Position numbers and translations under genes: made by a program. Under the pieces are notes generated by a model. The model did no database searches. It worked only from the letters and a program-made list of their open reading frames with translations, and had not been told where the DNA came from. Shown piece after piece: positions 45,421-55,306 of a DNA stretch of 64,000 nt. Every line of letters begins with the position of its first letter. Position 1 is the first letter of the stretch. Source of the DNA: Chitinophagales bacterium (GTDB lineage: Bacteria > Bacteroidota > Bacteroidia > Chitinophagales > Chitinophagaceae); assembly GCA_021323755.1 (NCBI GenBank), contig JAJPKJ010000009.1:158752-222751 (forward strand). The letters run 5' to 3'.

Positions 45421-47334
45421 ATGAGTAAGATTATAGGAATTGATTTAGGGACAACCAATAGTTGCGTTTCCGTCATGGAAGGCAATGAACCGGTGGTGAT
45501 TGCAAACGATGAAGGTCGTCGCACTACGCCGTCTGTCGTGGCTTTTCTTAAGAATGGGGAACGCAAGGTCGGTGATCCGGCAAAGCGCCAGGCGATCACC
45601 AATCCGAGGAACACAATCATGTCAGTAAAGCGTTTTATGGGTCGCAGATATGATGAGGTGACCAATGAGATCAGTCACTGGAGCTATAACGTAGTAAAAG
45701 GTGACAATAATACTTGCCGTATTGACATTGACGGCAGGCAATATACGCCACAGGAAATTTCTGCAATGATTTTGCAGAAAATGAAGAAAACGGCGGAAGA
45801 TTATCTGGGTCAGGAAGTGACCGAAGCAGTTATCACTGTTCCGGCTTATTTTAATGATGCACAACGCCAGGCGACAAAAGAAGCTGGTGAAATTGCCGGG
45901 CTTAATGTTCGCAGAATTGTCAATGAACCAACAGCAGCGGCTTTGGCTTATGGATTGGATAAAAAACATAAGGATGAAAAGATCGCCGTTTTCGATTTGG
46001 GTGGCGGAACATTTGATATTTCCGTTCTTGAATTAGGGGATGGCGTATTTGAAGTGAAATCAACAAATGGTGATACACACCTTGGTGGTGATGATTTTGA
46101 CAAGCTGATCATGGATTGGCTTGCGGAAGAATTCAAGAAAGATGAGAATATTGACCTGAGAAAAGACCCGATGGCATTGCAGCGTTTGAAAGAGGCCGCT
46201 GAAAAAGCAAAGATCGAATTATCATCTTCCAGCGAAACAGAGATCAATCTCCCGTACATTACGGCGGTTGATGGTGTTCCAAAACATTTGGTAAAGAAAT
46301 TGACGCGCGCAAAATTTGAACAGCTTGCAGATACATTATTTGAAAGATGTTTGAAGCCTTGCGAACAGGCATTGAAAGATGCGGGCTTGAACGCATCACA
46401 AATTGATGAAGTGATATTGGTAGGGGGAAGTACACGCATTCCGAAAGTGCAGGAAATTGTTGAGAAATTTTTTGGCAAGAAACCAAATAAGGGAGTTAAT
46501 CCCGATGAAGTAGTTGCCGTTGGTGCAGCAATTCAGGGTGCAGTATTAACCGGTGAAGTGAAAGACGTATTGTTGCTAGACGTCACCCCGCTTTCTTTAG
46601 GTATTGAAACTATGGGAGGCGTAATGACAAGATTGATCGATAGCAACACCACTATCCCGACAAAAAAATCAGAAACATTCTCAACAGCGAGCGATAATCA
46701 ACCTGGGGTGCAAATTCATGTATTACAGGGTGAACGTCCGATGGCAAATCAAAATAAGAGTTTAGGAATGTTTAATCTCGATGGCATTCCGCCAGCTCCG
46801 CGCGGGGTTCCGCAGATCGAAGTGATTTTTGATATCGATGCAAATGGAATTTTACATGTTACCGCAAAGGATAAAGGAACGGGCAAAGAACAAAAAATAC
46901 GGATTGAAGCAGGCAGTGGATTAAGCAAGGACGAGGTTGAAAAAATGAAAGCAGAAGCAAAAGCAAACGAATCTACGGATAAGGCGGCCCGTGAGAAAGT
47001 GGACAAAGTAAATCAGGCGGACAGTTTGATTTTCCAAACGGAAAAACAATTGAAAGAATACGGAGATAAGATCCCTGCTGATAAAAAAGCACCGATTGAA
47101 AATGCATTAAGCAAATTGAAAGAAGCACATAAAAGCCAGGATGTAAATGCTATTGATACAGCAGTCGCTGAAATGAATAATGCATGGACAGCTGCTAGTG
47201 AAGAAATGTACAAAGCAACGCAAGCTGCCGGTGGTGAACAACCACATGCAGATGCCAATGCAGGAGGACAACAAGCTAATGCAGGTACTGGTTCTGAAAA
47301 TGTAACGGATGCAGAGTTTGAAGAAGTAAAATAA
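45421..47334 (+). CDS. dnaK: Chaperone protein DnaK (Hsp70)
   Basis: An ATP-driven chaperone, 637 aa. The N-terminus [20 protein letters not shown] is invariant-like. The ATPase signature [20 protein letters not shown] and the third [20 protein letters not shown] are intact. The hydrophobic linker [14 protein letters not shown] joins the substrate domain. The C-terminus ends TDAEFEEVK, like the usual EEVK-type tail. dnaJ and grpE are not adjacent. A TTGACA at 45373 is too close to any -10 box to count as a promoter. Confidence 0.98.
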   Translation: MSKIIGIDLGTTNSCVSVMEGNEPVVIANDEGRRTTPSVVAFLKNGERKVGDPAKRQAITNPRNTIMSVKRFMGRRYDEVTNEISHWSYNVVKGDNNTCRIDIDGRQYTPQEISAMILQKMKKTAEDYLGQEVTEAVITVPAYFNDAQRQATKEAGEIAGLNVRRIVNEPTAAALAYGLDKKHKDEKIAVFDLGGGTFDISVLELGDGVFEVKSTNGDTHLGGDDFDKLIMDWLAEEFKKDENIDLRKDPMALQRLKEAAEKAKIELSSSSETEINLPYITAVDGVPKHLVKKLTRAKFEQLADTLFERCLKPCEQALKDAGLNASQIDEVILVGGSTRIPKVQEIVEKFFGKKPNKGVNPDEVVAVGAAIQGAVLTGEVKDVLLLDVTPLSLGIETMGGVMTRLIDSNTTIPTKKSETFSTASDNQPGVQIHVLQGERPMANQNKSLGMFNLDGIPPAPRGVPQIEVIFDIDANGILHVTAKDKGTGKEQKIRIEAGSGLSKDEVEKMKAEAKANESTDKAAREKVDKVNQADSLIFQTEKQLKEYGDKIPADKKAPIENALSKLKEAHKSQDVNAIDTAVAEMNNAWTAASEEMYKATQAAGGEQPHADANAGGQQANAGTGSENVTDAEFEEVK

Positions 47335-47357
47335 TATTTTACCCTCAATATATTCTC

Positions 47358-47387
47358 AAAGCTCTCTACCTTTTAGAGAGCTTTTTT
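47358..47387 (+). terminator. dnaK terminator
   Basis: AAAGCTCTCT (47358-47367) pairs with AGAGAGCTTT (47375-47384) around a 7-base loop, followed by TTT. It is 24 bases after the dnaK stop. Confidence 0.9.
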
Positions 47388-47604
47388 ATTTCGTAATGCC
47401 TATTGAACATGATGATCTTCATTGGCGTCACCATCGATGAAAGGATTTATTAATACATTCATTTTCAATTAAAATAAATTGCGAAGAAAACATTTTCCCG
47501 ATAAGGCCGCATATAACTACTGGGTGCCATTACTCACTAACAGTATAGCATACACTAAGTTGTAAAATAATAAATGTCTCTTTAACATTTCATTAAGGTA
47601 TAAG

Positions 47605-47635
47605 TTTGCAAATAGGCAAATTTGTTGTACCTTTG
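47605..47635 (+). promoter_or_regulatory. Bacteroidota-type promoter for the small protein gene
   Basis: TTTG at 47605-47608, 19 bases, then TACCTTTG at 47628-47635: a perfect TTTG-N19-TAnnTTTG match. Transcription should start near 47642, leaving an unusually long leader of about 127 bases. Upstream, 47388-47604 shows nothing recognisable. Confidence 0.8.
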
Positions 47636-47641
47636 CAGCGT

Positions 47642-47768
47642 CAAATTGAGCATTTGTACAGTACTTACAACAGGGTCTTTAACTGAAACACTTCTTTCTA
47701 CGATTCTTACGTGTTCCCCTCGGGTTGCTCAAAAAATATAATCGTAATTAATAAAAAACAGATAGATT
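47642..47768 (+). other. Long structured-looking leader of the small protein gene
   Basis: TTGAGCA at 47646-47652 can pair with TGCTCAA at 47726-47732, closing an 80-base domain that contains AGGG and CCCCTCGGG segments. No T run follows, so it is not a simple terminator. It could be a translational control or stability element; this is an inference from pairing only. Confidence 0.4.
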
Positions 47769-47975
47769 ATGAACAGTAATGTTATGCCTTCCATTGTAAA
47801 AATGGAACAAGAAGTATTAGAACAATTATTATCAACAGCAGACGTAAAAGAAACTATTGCAACGGACGTAAATTTCGCAAAAAATCAAAACCGTGCATTT
47901 GGGATCGTTGACCTTTGGAATATCCAACGCAACATGAAATCTGCAAGAAAAATTTCTAAAAGAAATTCTTTATAA
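47769..47975 (+). CDS. Small conserved Bacteroidota protein with DLWNIQR motif
   Basis: 68 aa, no signal peptide or membrane segment. An acidic N-terminal half (KMEQEVLEQLLSTADVKETI) is followed by FGIVDLWNIQRNMKSARKIS and a basic end. Short proteins ending in a [VA]DLWNIQR block with a basic tail recur across Bacteroidota and, to my knowledge, have no assigned function. The gene has a consensus promoter, a long leader and its own strong terminator, which suggests high and independent expression. The amphipathic basic tail could bind nucleic acid, but this is speculative. Confidence 0.75.
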   Translation: MNSNVMPSIVKMEQEVLEQLLSTADVKETIATDVNFAKNQNRAFGIVDLWNIQRNMKSARKISKRNSL

Positions 47976-47993
47976 TAAATATTGTTCTATAAT

Positions 47994-48023
47994 AAAAATG
48001 CTACCGCGAGCGGTAGCATTTTT
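47994..48023. terminator. Bidirectional terminator
   Basis: A perfect 13-bp stem (47994-48006 with 48011-48023) with the loop CGAG. It has A-runs on the left and T-runs on the right, so it can end both the rightward small gene and the convergent leftward gene at 48045. Confidence 0.88.
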
Positions 48024-48044
48024 ATTTACAATATGTTTGAATGA

Positions 48045-48200
48045 TCAAATGATATCTAAAGCTTTTCCGAAAAAGGTGCATATAAATGGAAGCGTCAAAA
48101 TACAAACTCCACCAATGATTGTGTACAACCAAAAAAAGGCAATAACAGATAAAATAAAAAGAATCCAATAAAGCCCGGTTGATTTTTTTGTTTCTTCCAT
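48045..48200 (-). CDS. Small hypothetical membrane protein
   Basis: 51 aa from the ATG at 48200 (MEETKKSTGLYWILFILSVI); the frame is open 15 codons further but that part is AT-rich and unlikely. Two hydrophobic stretches (LYWILFILSVIAFFWLYTII and GVCILTLPFICTFFG) suggest two transmembrane helices. No family is recognised. It lies 63 bases downstream of the NAD(P)-binding gene on the same strand. Confidence 0.5.
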   Translation of the reverse strand: MEETKKSTGLYWILFILSVIAFFWLYTIIGGVCILTLPFICTFFGKALDII

Positions 48201-48263
48201 TTTCAAAATTTTCAACGAAATTAGGGCAAATGAATTAATCAACAAAGCAGTTCTCTTCTCTAT

Positions 48264-48908
48264 TTAAAATTTTCTTATTTGTTCGATTTCAAGAACGCTA
48301 TTTGCTGCAGCCGGGTTTTCAATGGCAAATAATAATGCATGCAGCATCTGTTTTAAAGAAACCAATCGCAATGCCTTTGCAGTCTTGGAGGTTGAAGGAA
48401 TCATTTCCAATATGGGAAAAAATGGAGTCATTAATAATGGCCAATAATGTCCTGGTCCAATTACATACCAGGGACGAATAAAAGTATAATGCAAGCCTTT
48501 TTCTTTTATTGATTCTTCCCCTTGCGCCCGGCATAGTTGATAATCGCGCATTATTTTAGTTGGCATTTGGGCCACACTCACATAAATAAAATGAGCGACT
48601 CCCGCTTGATGAGCAGCTTTTACAGCTGTTTTTACAGAGGCAAGGTCAACTGTTTTAAACAGTTCCTTTTTACGGGGTCCGGGATGCGGTACACCAAGTA
48701 ACTGGACAAATATGGATTGAGCAGGAATTGCTGCTGCAAAGGTCTTTTCATCAAAAGGATCGGCAATTACAAAATCACAGCCTGGGGGTAATTTTCTTTC
48801 AGAACCCGCTCGCACCAATGCTTTTACCGGGTATCCCTTAAGCAGTAGAATCTTTATCAATCTTTTCCCCATATAGCCGGTGCCGCCGGTTATGAATATC
48901 GCAGGCAT
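48264..48908 (-). CDS. NAD(P)-binding Rossmann-fold protein (atypical SDR)
   Basis: 214 aa. The dinucleotide motif TGGTGYMGKRLIK is at the start. The segment PGPRKKELFKTVDLASVKTA and HFIYVSVAQMP follow the NmrA/YbjT-like atypical short-chain reductase pattern, which lacks the YxxxK catalytic pair. Such proteins act as redox sensors or reductases. The substrate is not readable. Confidence 0.83.
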   Translation of the reverse strand: MPAIFITGGTGYMGKRLIKILLLKGYPVKALVRAGSERKLPPGCDFVIADPFDEKTFAAAIPAQSIFVQLLGVPHPGPRKKELFKTVDLASVKTAVKAAHQAGVAHFIYVSVAQMPTKIMRDYQLCRAQGEESIKEKGLHYTFIRPWYVIGPGHYWPLLMTPFFPILEMIPSTSKTAKALRLVSLKQMLHALLFAIENPAAANSVLEIEQIRKF

Positions 48909-49061
48909 ATTCTTTTAAAATAGATTACGATGTTAATCGCCAAAAAGATTAAAATCAAATAAATTATCTGCAATCAAAGAAGGTTTTATTAAATTCGCCC
49001 GAAAGATTGTGTAAAACTAACGCTATCATTGGCCTTGGTTTACACAAATAATTGCTTTTAG

Positions 49062-51755
49062 ATGAAAATACAGTTTTACTTAAGGTTTCATACACAAAAC
49101 GGACAGAATCTATTTATTACAGGTAATATTAAAGAGTTGGGGAACGGTGAAGTGGAGAAGGCTTTTCCCCTTCAATATCTTAATAATGATTTTTGGGTAG
49201 CATCGCTGGAAACAGATTCGGCTCTTCATCCAAAAGTTCAATACAACTATTTATTGAAGAACGAAGACGGTACCATTGTAATGGAATGGGGTAATGACCG
49301 CGTTATTGATATCTCAAAATCAGGTGTTGAAGAAATTCAAACCATTGACACTTGGAACCATGCCGGTGAATTTGAGAATGTATTTTTTACCGCACCTTTT
49401 CAACAAACCTTATTAAAGCACCATAAAAAAACGGCGAAACAAAAAGCAGTAAAACACTTCACGCATATCTTCAAAGTAAAAGCGCCGCTATTAAAAAAGA
49501 ATGAAGCGCTTTGCCTTGCAGGCAGCAATACAGCTTTGGGTGAATGGAATACGGATTTAGTCTTAATAATGTCCCTGCACGATAATTGGTGGACCTGCAA
49601 AGTTGATCTTCCAAAAGAATCTTTTCCTGTTGCTTATAAATATGGCGTATACAGCGCAAAAGAAAAAAAATTTCTGCATTTCGAAAGTGGTGATAACAGA
49701 ATAGTTTATGGGGATGCCTTAGAAAACAAGATCACCATTGTGCATGATGGCTTTGCACAATTGCCAAATAATAACTGGCGTGGCGCGGGCATTTCCATTC
49801 CGGTTTTTAGTTTGCGAAGCAAAAATTCTTTTGGTGTGGGTGAATTCTGCGATTTGAAATTATTGGTTGATTGGGCAACCAAGACTGGCATGAAACTCAT
49901 CCAACTTTTACCGATCAACGATACGATTGCCACCCATACCTGGATTGATTCTTATCCTTATGCTGCAATATCGGCCTTTGCATTGCACCCGATCTATATC
50001 AACCTCGAAGACCTTGCAGGCAAAAAAAACGCCGGGTTAATAAAAGCATTGCACAAAAAATACAAAGAGCTTAATGAATTACCGGATGTAGATTATGCGC
50101 GTGTTACCAATTTGAAATTATCAGTCATCAAAGAATTATTCGCTACAGAAAAAGAGAGTTTTTTTGATAATGAGGATTATCTGCAGTTCTTTGAAAAGAA
50201 TAAGCATTGGCTTGTTCCTTATGCCGCGTTTTGTTGCCTTCGTGACAGATACGGCACCTGCGATTTTACCAAATGGAAACAACAAAGCAAGTACAATAAA
50301 GATTCGATAGAAAAATTTGTTTCGCCAAAAGCAAGACATTATGATTCTGTCACCATTCATTATTTCACGCAATATCACCTGCACTGTCAATTACGGGATG
50401 CTGTAGAATACGCTCACAAACACGGCATTATTGTAAAAGGCGATATTCCGATTGGCATCTATCGCTACAGTTGCGATGCCTGGATCGAGCCAGAATTATA
50501 TCATATGGATTTTCAGGCTGGCGCGCCCCCTGATGGCTTTGCTGTCAAAGGGCAGAATTGGGGATTTCCCACTTACAATTGGGAAGAAATGGCCAAAGAT
50601 GGATTTAGCTGGTGGAAAAAAAGACTTGAGCAAATGTCGCATTACTTCGATGCTTTTCGCATTGATCATATCCTGGGGTTCTTTCGGATCTGGAGTATCC
50701 CGATGAATGCTGTGGAAGGAATACTTGGATATTTTGTTTCTGCGATTCCTGTTCACATCAATGAATTCAGCCAGAGAAATATTCCATTCAATTATCATCG
50801 TTACATAAAACCCTTTGTCAATGACGCTGTGTTGTGGGAGGTTTTTGAACATGATGCTGAAGAAATAAAATCAACATATCTTAATTCGACAAACAACGGT
50901 TTTTATGAATTGAAAGAAAATTTTGACACGCAGCGAAAATTAGAGGATCATTTTTTGACGAAGGAAAAAACCGATCTTAATAATAAAATAAAATACGGAT
51001 TATTTAATCTCGTTTCCAATGTGATCTTGTTTGAAGTCCCTGGTTCGCAGGGTCAGCAATTTCATTTTCGCTTTTCCATGGAAACAACTTTTTCATTCCG
51101 TTATCTTGATTGGCACGTTCAGCAACAATTGAAAGAGCTGTATGTAAATTATTTCTTTCAACGCCAGGATCATTTCTGGATGGAAGAAGCGATGAAAAAA
51201 TTACCGGCGTTAAAACGCGCGACAAATATGCTGGTTTGCGGTGAAGATCTGGGAATGGTTCCGCATTGCGTTCCGGATGTGATGAAACAAACCGGGATCC
51301 TGAGTCTTGAAATTCAGCGAATGCCGAAAGATCCGAAAAAGGAATTTTTCCATCCTGCAGATGCGCCCTATTTATCCGTCGTGACACCATCAACCCACGA
51401 CATGAGCACGATAAGAGGCTGGTGGGAAGAGGACCGGGCAAAAACGCAGCAATTTTTTAATTATGAATTAGGTCAATGGGGAGATGCACCATTTTTTTGT
51501 GAGCCCTGGATAAACAAAGCCATCATCATACAACATTTATATTCACCGGCAATGTGGAGCATTTTTCAATTGCAGGATCTGTTGGGAATGAATGCCGATT
51601 TGCGAAGAGAAAACCCCTTTGATGAAAGAATCAATGTTCCGGCTAATCCAAAAAATTTCTGGAAATACCGAATGCACTTGTTCCTTGAAGATTTGATAAG
51701 CGAGAAGAAATTCAACGAAGAATTGAAAGATTATGTACATGCATCGGGAAGGTAG
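49062..51755 (+). CDS. malQ: 4-alpha-glucanotransferase with two N-terminal CBM20 domains (GH77, DPE2-like)
   Basis: 897 aa, much longer than E. coli MalQ (694). Two starch-binding CBM20 modules occupy residues ~1-105 (FYLRFHTQNGQNLFITGN) and ~125-235 (EALCLAGSNTALGEWN). The GH77 barrel follows: nucleophile Asp in FDAFRIDHILGFFRIW, acid-base Glu in VCGEDLGMVPHCV, and third acid in TPSTHDMSTIRGWW. This architecture resembles plant DPE2, which acts on maltose and glycogen. It probably disproportionates maltodextrins or glycogen. It is followed by the dipeptide epimerase gene on the same strand. Confidence 0.94.
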   Translation: MKIQFYLRFHTQNGQNLFITGNIKELGNGEVEKAFPLQYLNNDFWVASLETDSALHPKVQYNYLLKNEDGTIVMEWGNDRVIDISKSGVEEIQTIDTWNHAGEFENVFFTAPFQQTLLKHHKKTAKQKAVKHFTHIFKVKAPLLKKNEALCLAGSNTALGEWNTDLVLIMSLHDNWWTCKVDLPKESFPVAYKYGVYSAKEKKFLHFESGDNRIVYGDALENKITIVHDGFAQLPNNNWRGAGISIPVFSLRSKNSFGVGEFCDLKLLVDWATKTGMKLIQLLPINDTIATHTWIDSYPYAAISAFALHPIYINLEDLAGKKNAGLIKALHKKYKELNELPDVDYARVTNLKLSVIKELFATEKESFFDNEDYLQFFEKNKHWLVPYAAFCCLRDRYGTCDFTKWKQQSKYNKDSIEKFVSPKARHYDSVTIHYFTQYHLHCQLRDAVEYAHKHGIIVKGDIPIGIYRYSCDAWIEPELYHMDFQAGAPPDGFAVKGQNWGFPTYNWEEMAKDGFSWWKKRLEQMSHYFDAFRIDHILGFFRIWSIPMNAVEGILGYFVSAIPVHINEFSQRNIPFNYHRYIKPFVNDAVLWEVFEHDAEEIKSTYLNSTNNGFYELKENFDTQRKLEDHFLTKEKTDLNNKIKYGLFNLVSNVILFEVPGSQGQQFHFRFSMETTFSFRYLDWHVQQQLKELYVNYFFQRQDHFWMEEAMKKLPALKRATNMLVCGEDLGMVPHCVPDVMKQTGILSLEIQRMPKDPKKEFFHPADAPYLSVVTPSTHDMSTIRGWWEEDRAKTQQFFNYELGQWGDAPFFCEPWINKAIIIQHLYSPAMWSIFQLQDLLGMNADLRRENPFDERINVPANPKNFWKYRMHLFLEDLISEKKFNEELKDYVHASGR

Positions 51756-51842
51756 CCATTGGTCCATTAATCAACCATGAAGAATGAAAAAAGATCCATC
51801 CCCAGGCTTCGGAATGCTGATTGCTGACTTCATTATCCACGC

Positions 51843-52853
51843 ATGAAAGTCCGGTATTGGTCATATAATCTGCCATTCAAACACCCATTCACCATTTCAA
51901 AGGGTACAAAAACACACCAACCGACATTTGTTGTAGCCCTTGAACATTTTGGAATTATAGGCTATGGGGAAGCTCCTGCAATAAGTTATTATGATATCCC
52001 TGTTGAAAAAATGATTGAAGATCTTGAAAGCAAAAAAATATTTGTAGAAAAATTTGCATTCAATGACCCATCTCGTTTCTGGCATTATCTGCATCATTTA
52101 TTTCCAAAAAATTCTTTTTTAGTTTGCGCATTGGACATTGCCGCCTGGGACATTTATGGTAAACTAAGACAAAAACCACTTTATAAATTGTGGCAAACCG
52201 CTTTTACAAAAGATGTTTTGACTGATTATACGATCGGCATTGATTCCATTGAGCGAATGATTGAAAAAATGAAAGAAAAACCATGGCCCATCTATAAAAT
52301 AAAATTAGGAACAACCCATGATCTTGAAATCATTGAAGCGCTAAGAAAAAATACAAATGCCGTTTTTCGTGTGGATGCGAATGCAGCATGGACAACAGAG
52401 GAAGCATTGCAAAAAATTCCTTATTTACAAAAAGCAGGAGTGGAGTTGATTGAACAGCCTTTAGCGAAAGATGACTGGGATGGAATGAGAATATTATTTC
52501 AGAAATCCTCATTGCCATTGATAGCAGACGAGTCCTGTGTTGGAGAAAATGATGTTGAAAAATGTTTTGAGCATTTTCATGGCATTAATATCAAACTGAC
52601 CAAATGCAGCGGGATAACACCCGCACTAAGAATGATTGAAAAAGCAAGGAGTTTAAATATGCGGGTGATGATGGGTTGCATGAATGAAAGTACCATAGGA
52701 AGCGCAGCCGTAGCGCATTTTCTACCACAATTGGATTATGTTGATATGGATGGACCGCTTTTACTTGCAGAGGATATCGCAAGGGGAATTGATTACGATT
52801 ATGGAAAGATCATTATTTCTGACAGACCCGGACTTGGCATTGAATTGAGATAA
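51843..52853 (+). CDS. Dipeptide epimerase (L-Ala-D/L-Glu epimerase type, enolase superfamily)
   Basis: 336 aa. Enolase-superfamily markers are in order: KxK base IYKIKLGTTHD near residue 160, metal ligands in VFRVDANAAWT, then LIEQPLAK and LIADESCVGE, and the second catalytic Lys in NIKLTKCSGITPALR. The C-terminal MDGP is typical of dipeptide epimerases (DxDGP). Many such enzymes recycle murein peptides by converting L-Ala-D-Glu. Specificity beyond that is uncertain. Confidence 0.88.
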   Translation: MKVRYWSYNLPFKHPFTISKGTKTHQPTFVVALEHFGIIGYGEAPAISYYDIPVEKMIEDLESKKIFVEKFAFNDPSRFWHYLHHLFPKNSFLVCALDIAAWDIYGKLRQKPLYKLWQTAFTKDVLTDYTIGIDSIERMIEKMKEKPWPIYKIKLGTTHDLEIIEALRKNTNAVFRVDANAAWTTEEALQKIPYLQKAGVELIEQPLAKDDWDGMRILFQKSSLPLIADESCVGENDVEKCFEHFHGINIKLTKCSGITPALRMIEKARSLNMRVMMGCMNESTIGSAAVAHFLPQLDYVDMDGPLLLAEDIARGIDYDYGKIIISDRPGLGIELR

Positions 52854-52861
52854 ATAAGAAT

Positions 52862-55282
52862 CTAATTCCCTACAGCAAAAGAAAATGTCTGGACGCCCGC
52901 TTTTCCATCAGCAGTAATTCCCTGAATAACTCCAATATATTTTCCTTTCAGATCTGATGTATAAAATGAAATTTGTTTCTTTCCTGTATCATTGGTATTC
53001 ACATTCGGCGACCAGTATAAAACATTTCTGAAATCCGGCAACCTGCTGTCAAGCTGGTCCTGCGTTTCATAAACGGGGGAATAAAATTCCCGTTGCAATT
53101 GCAAGCCATCATATTTTAACACAAGAACATTCGGATCAAACTGAAAACCGGCAAGATCGCCATTATATGTGCTATAACTTATTATCCCGTCCGCAACCAG
53201 AGGTCCTAAAAAATACCTGCGATTCATCACTTCGATCTTTCTGATTTTTAATGGATCGAATGCCATGATCTTATTAATATCAGTTGCCGGCACTCCGTCA
53301 AATAATACAAGCGGATCGGATTCAAAAAATAATTTGTAGGGATAATTCAACACCTTATAATGAAAATGCCCGTCATGTTTTCTTACGGTAATATCAGCAA
53401 TGTATTCGCGCATCACTTCTTCCATAGTATTAAACCGTGTATAATCATCGAGATAATATTTTTGATCGGGCTTCCCATAAAATGCAGTTGTATCTTTTGT
53501 CTGAAATGCATCAAAAGTTTGAAGTCCGGCAGCGGAATAAACATTTTGAACCTGGGTGTTAACACTATGATGTAATAACAGTTTTTCATTATTATTGCCC
53601 GGATCAAATTCGGGAATTTTATCAGCAGAAATTTTCTCAGAAAAAGGGTTTAAAATATCAATGCTGTAATTGGTGTCTTTCAGTTCTGCTGTTTGAATGG
53701 TAATTCCATCGGTGCTAAAAAAATCCTTTATATCAAACTTTACGACCCCCTGAGCATCGCTGACAGAACTTGCCAATTGATAATTTTTTGCAGGAACTGC
53801 CAGATAGGTGGCAATATCAATACCCGCCCGGCCGGAATTTTTATCAATAACTTTTCCAACAATAATATGCCCTTCATACTCAGGCGCAAATTCAAATGAA
53901 GGAGTTTTGTTCTGAAAAGCTTCTTCCCAACGAAACCTGCGCCAGCCGTGAGTCAGCATCAGGTTATCAGTAGCCTCATCGACAAAAGAGTCGGACGCTT
54001 TCAAATAATACGCCGGTGATTCAATATTTCCCGACAGATTCGATGTCAACCATAAATAAGTGAGAATATTATTTTCATCAATCTGTTGTAATGAATCCCG
54101 CTTATAAACCGAGATCGACAAATTCGCGGGAATAGCATTGCCAGACTTGTCTGCAGAGGCAATGTCTATACTTATTCTTTTTCTTAACTCAAAGTTTTGC
54201 TTTTCTGTCTTTGCCTCTATCATTAATTGCTGCGCCGGTCTCTTAAAATATAATCGTTCACAAACAGGCTGTCTTCTTGCGTCAAAGATGGTCAAATAAG
54301 AAACGCCTTCACCCAAACTATCTTTATTGATGGTAAATGCTGTTTTATTATCTCTTACATTCTCCATTTGTGCGACCTGAATTTGTTGTTTGCAATGAAT
54401 AATAAGAAAATTCGCCGGGTTTTCTGCAACATTCCTTGCACTAACAGTGATGAATAACCGGTTATTGGTTGTGTCGGTCACTGTCATTACATAGCCGCTA
54501 TTGAATATTTTTGGCAATCCCGCATTCACGATCTTGCCATCGGGTATTTTAACGATGGCTTTATATTGGTTACTATCAGAAGGAGTGAACCTAAAGGTTC
54601 CGATTCCAAATTTTAATGGATGGAACCTTGACACCGTGTCATTATGCTGATTGATGAGCACTCCATCAAAATCAACACCTCTGCCAAAACGATCCACCAT
54701 TCTAAAAGCAACCTTGCTTTCAATACCATTAACCAAATTACCCCCTTCGGGGAAAAACTGAAGATCATAATCAACTGAATCAATTCTCGGTTTCAATCCT
54801 AACTTTTTTACAGTATTGATGATGGTTATATCCTTTTCAAAAAAATAATCCGCACTAAAATTTTTCATCCAGCTTGTATAAGCACGCAATTTGAAATTCC
54901 CGGACGCTACTGTAAAAGGGAGGTAGAAAGATCCGCTGCCTAATCCATTCTTTAATAAAACTTTTGCCTGCAAAACAGGTTTTTGATCCTTGCCTATGAT
55001 TTCAACATAAGCAACTTTGCTCACGTTAAGAAGAACATTGACGTTGGCATCAACATTATATAATTTAAACCAAACAATTTCTCCAGCCACATAAAATGAT
55101 TTATCGGTATGAACGAAGATCTTTTCGTTAAGATCTTTATGATATTTATCGAATGCATTTTTTATGTTTTCCAAAACTTCGGACTGGCAAAAAATCTTGC
55201 TCCATGATATAGAAAATAAAATAAGACAACAGAATATTTTTCTCGAAAACCTGGCTGATATTTTTGTTTGACGCTTGATCAT
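52862..55282 (-). CDS. Exported MG2-like protein with C-terminal TonB-plug-like domain and no barrel
   Basis: 806 aa. A signal peptide region ends at ISWSKIFCQS. Residues ~45-160 resemble an alpha-2-macroglobulin MG2 module (EKIFVHTDKSFYVAGEIVWF). Further beta-sandwich repeats follow. A carboxypeptidase-like module lies around 480-550 (IIVGKVIDKNSGRAGIDIAT). Near the end there is a plug-like segment (LFDGVPATDINKIMAFDPLK, then IRKIEVMNRRYFLGP) without a following beta barrel. It is last in the five-gene operon, 24 bases after the second DUF4249 gene. The role may be envelope quality control or substrate presentation; this is a guess. Confidence 0.78.
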   Translation of the reverse strand: MIKRQTKISARFSRKIFCCLILFSISWSKIFCQSEVLENIKNAFDKYHKDLNEKIFVHTDKSFYVAGEIVWFKLYNVDANVNVLLNVSKVAYVEIIGKDQKPVLQAKVLLKNGLGSGSFYLPFTVASGNFKLRAYTSWMKNFSADYFFEKDITIINTVKKLGLKPRIDSVDYDLQFFPEGGNLVNGIESKVAFRMVDRFGRGVDFDGVLINQHNDTVSRFHPLKFGIGTFRFTPSDSNQYKAIVKIPDGKIVNAGLPKIFNSGYVMTVTDTTNNRLFITVSARNVAENPANFLIIHCKQQIQVAQMENVRDNKTAFTINKDSLGEGVSYLTIFDARRQPVCERLYFKRPAQQLMIEAKTEKQNFELRKRISIDIASADKSGNAIPANLSISVYKRDSLQQIDENNILTYLWLTSNLSGNIESPAYYLKASDSFVDEATDNLMLTHGWRRFRWEEAFQNKTPSFEFAPEYEGHIIVGKVIDKNSGRAGIDIATYLAVPAKNYQLASSVSDAQGVVKFDIKDFFSTDGITIQTAELKDTNYSIDILNPFSEKISADKIPEFDPGNNNEKLLLHHSVNTQVQNVYSAAGLQTFDAFQTKDTTAFYGKPDQKYYLDDYTRFNTMEEVMREYIADITVRKHDGHFHYKVLNYPYKLFFESDPLVLFDGVPATDINKIMAFDPLKIRKIEVMNRRYFLGPLVADGIISYSTYNGDLAGFQFDPNVLVLKYDGLQLQREFYSPVYETQDQLDSRLPDFRNVLYWSPNVNTNDTGKKQISFYTSDLKGKYIGVIQGITADGKAGVQTFSFAVGN

Positions 55283-55306
55283 GTTTATAAAATATTTAGT
55301 CAGTTA

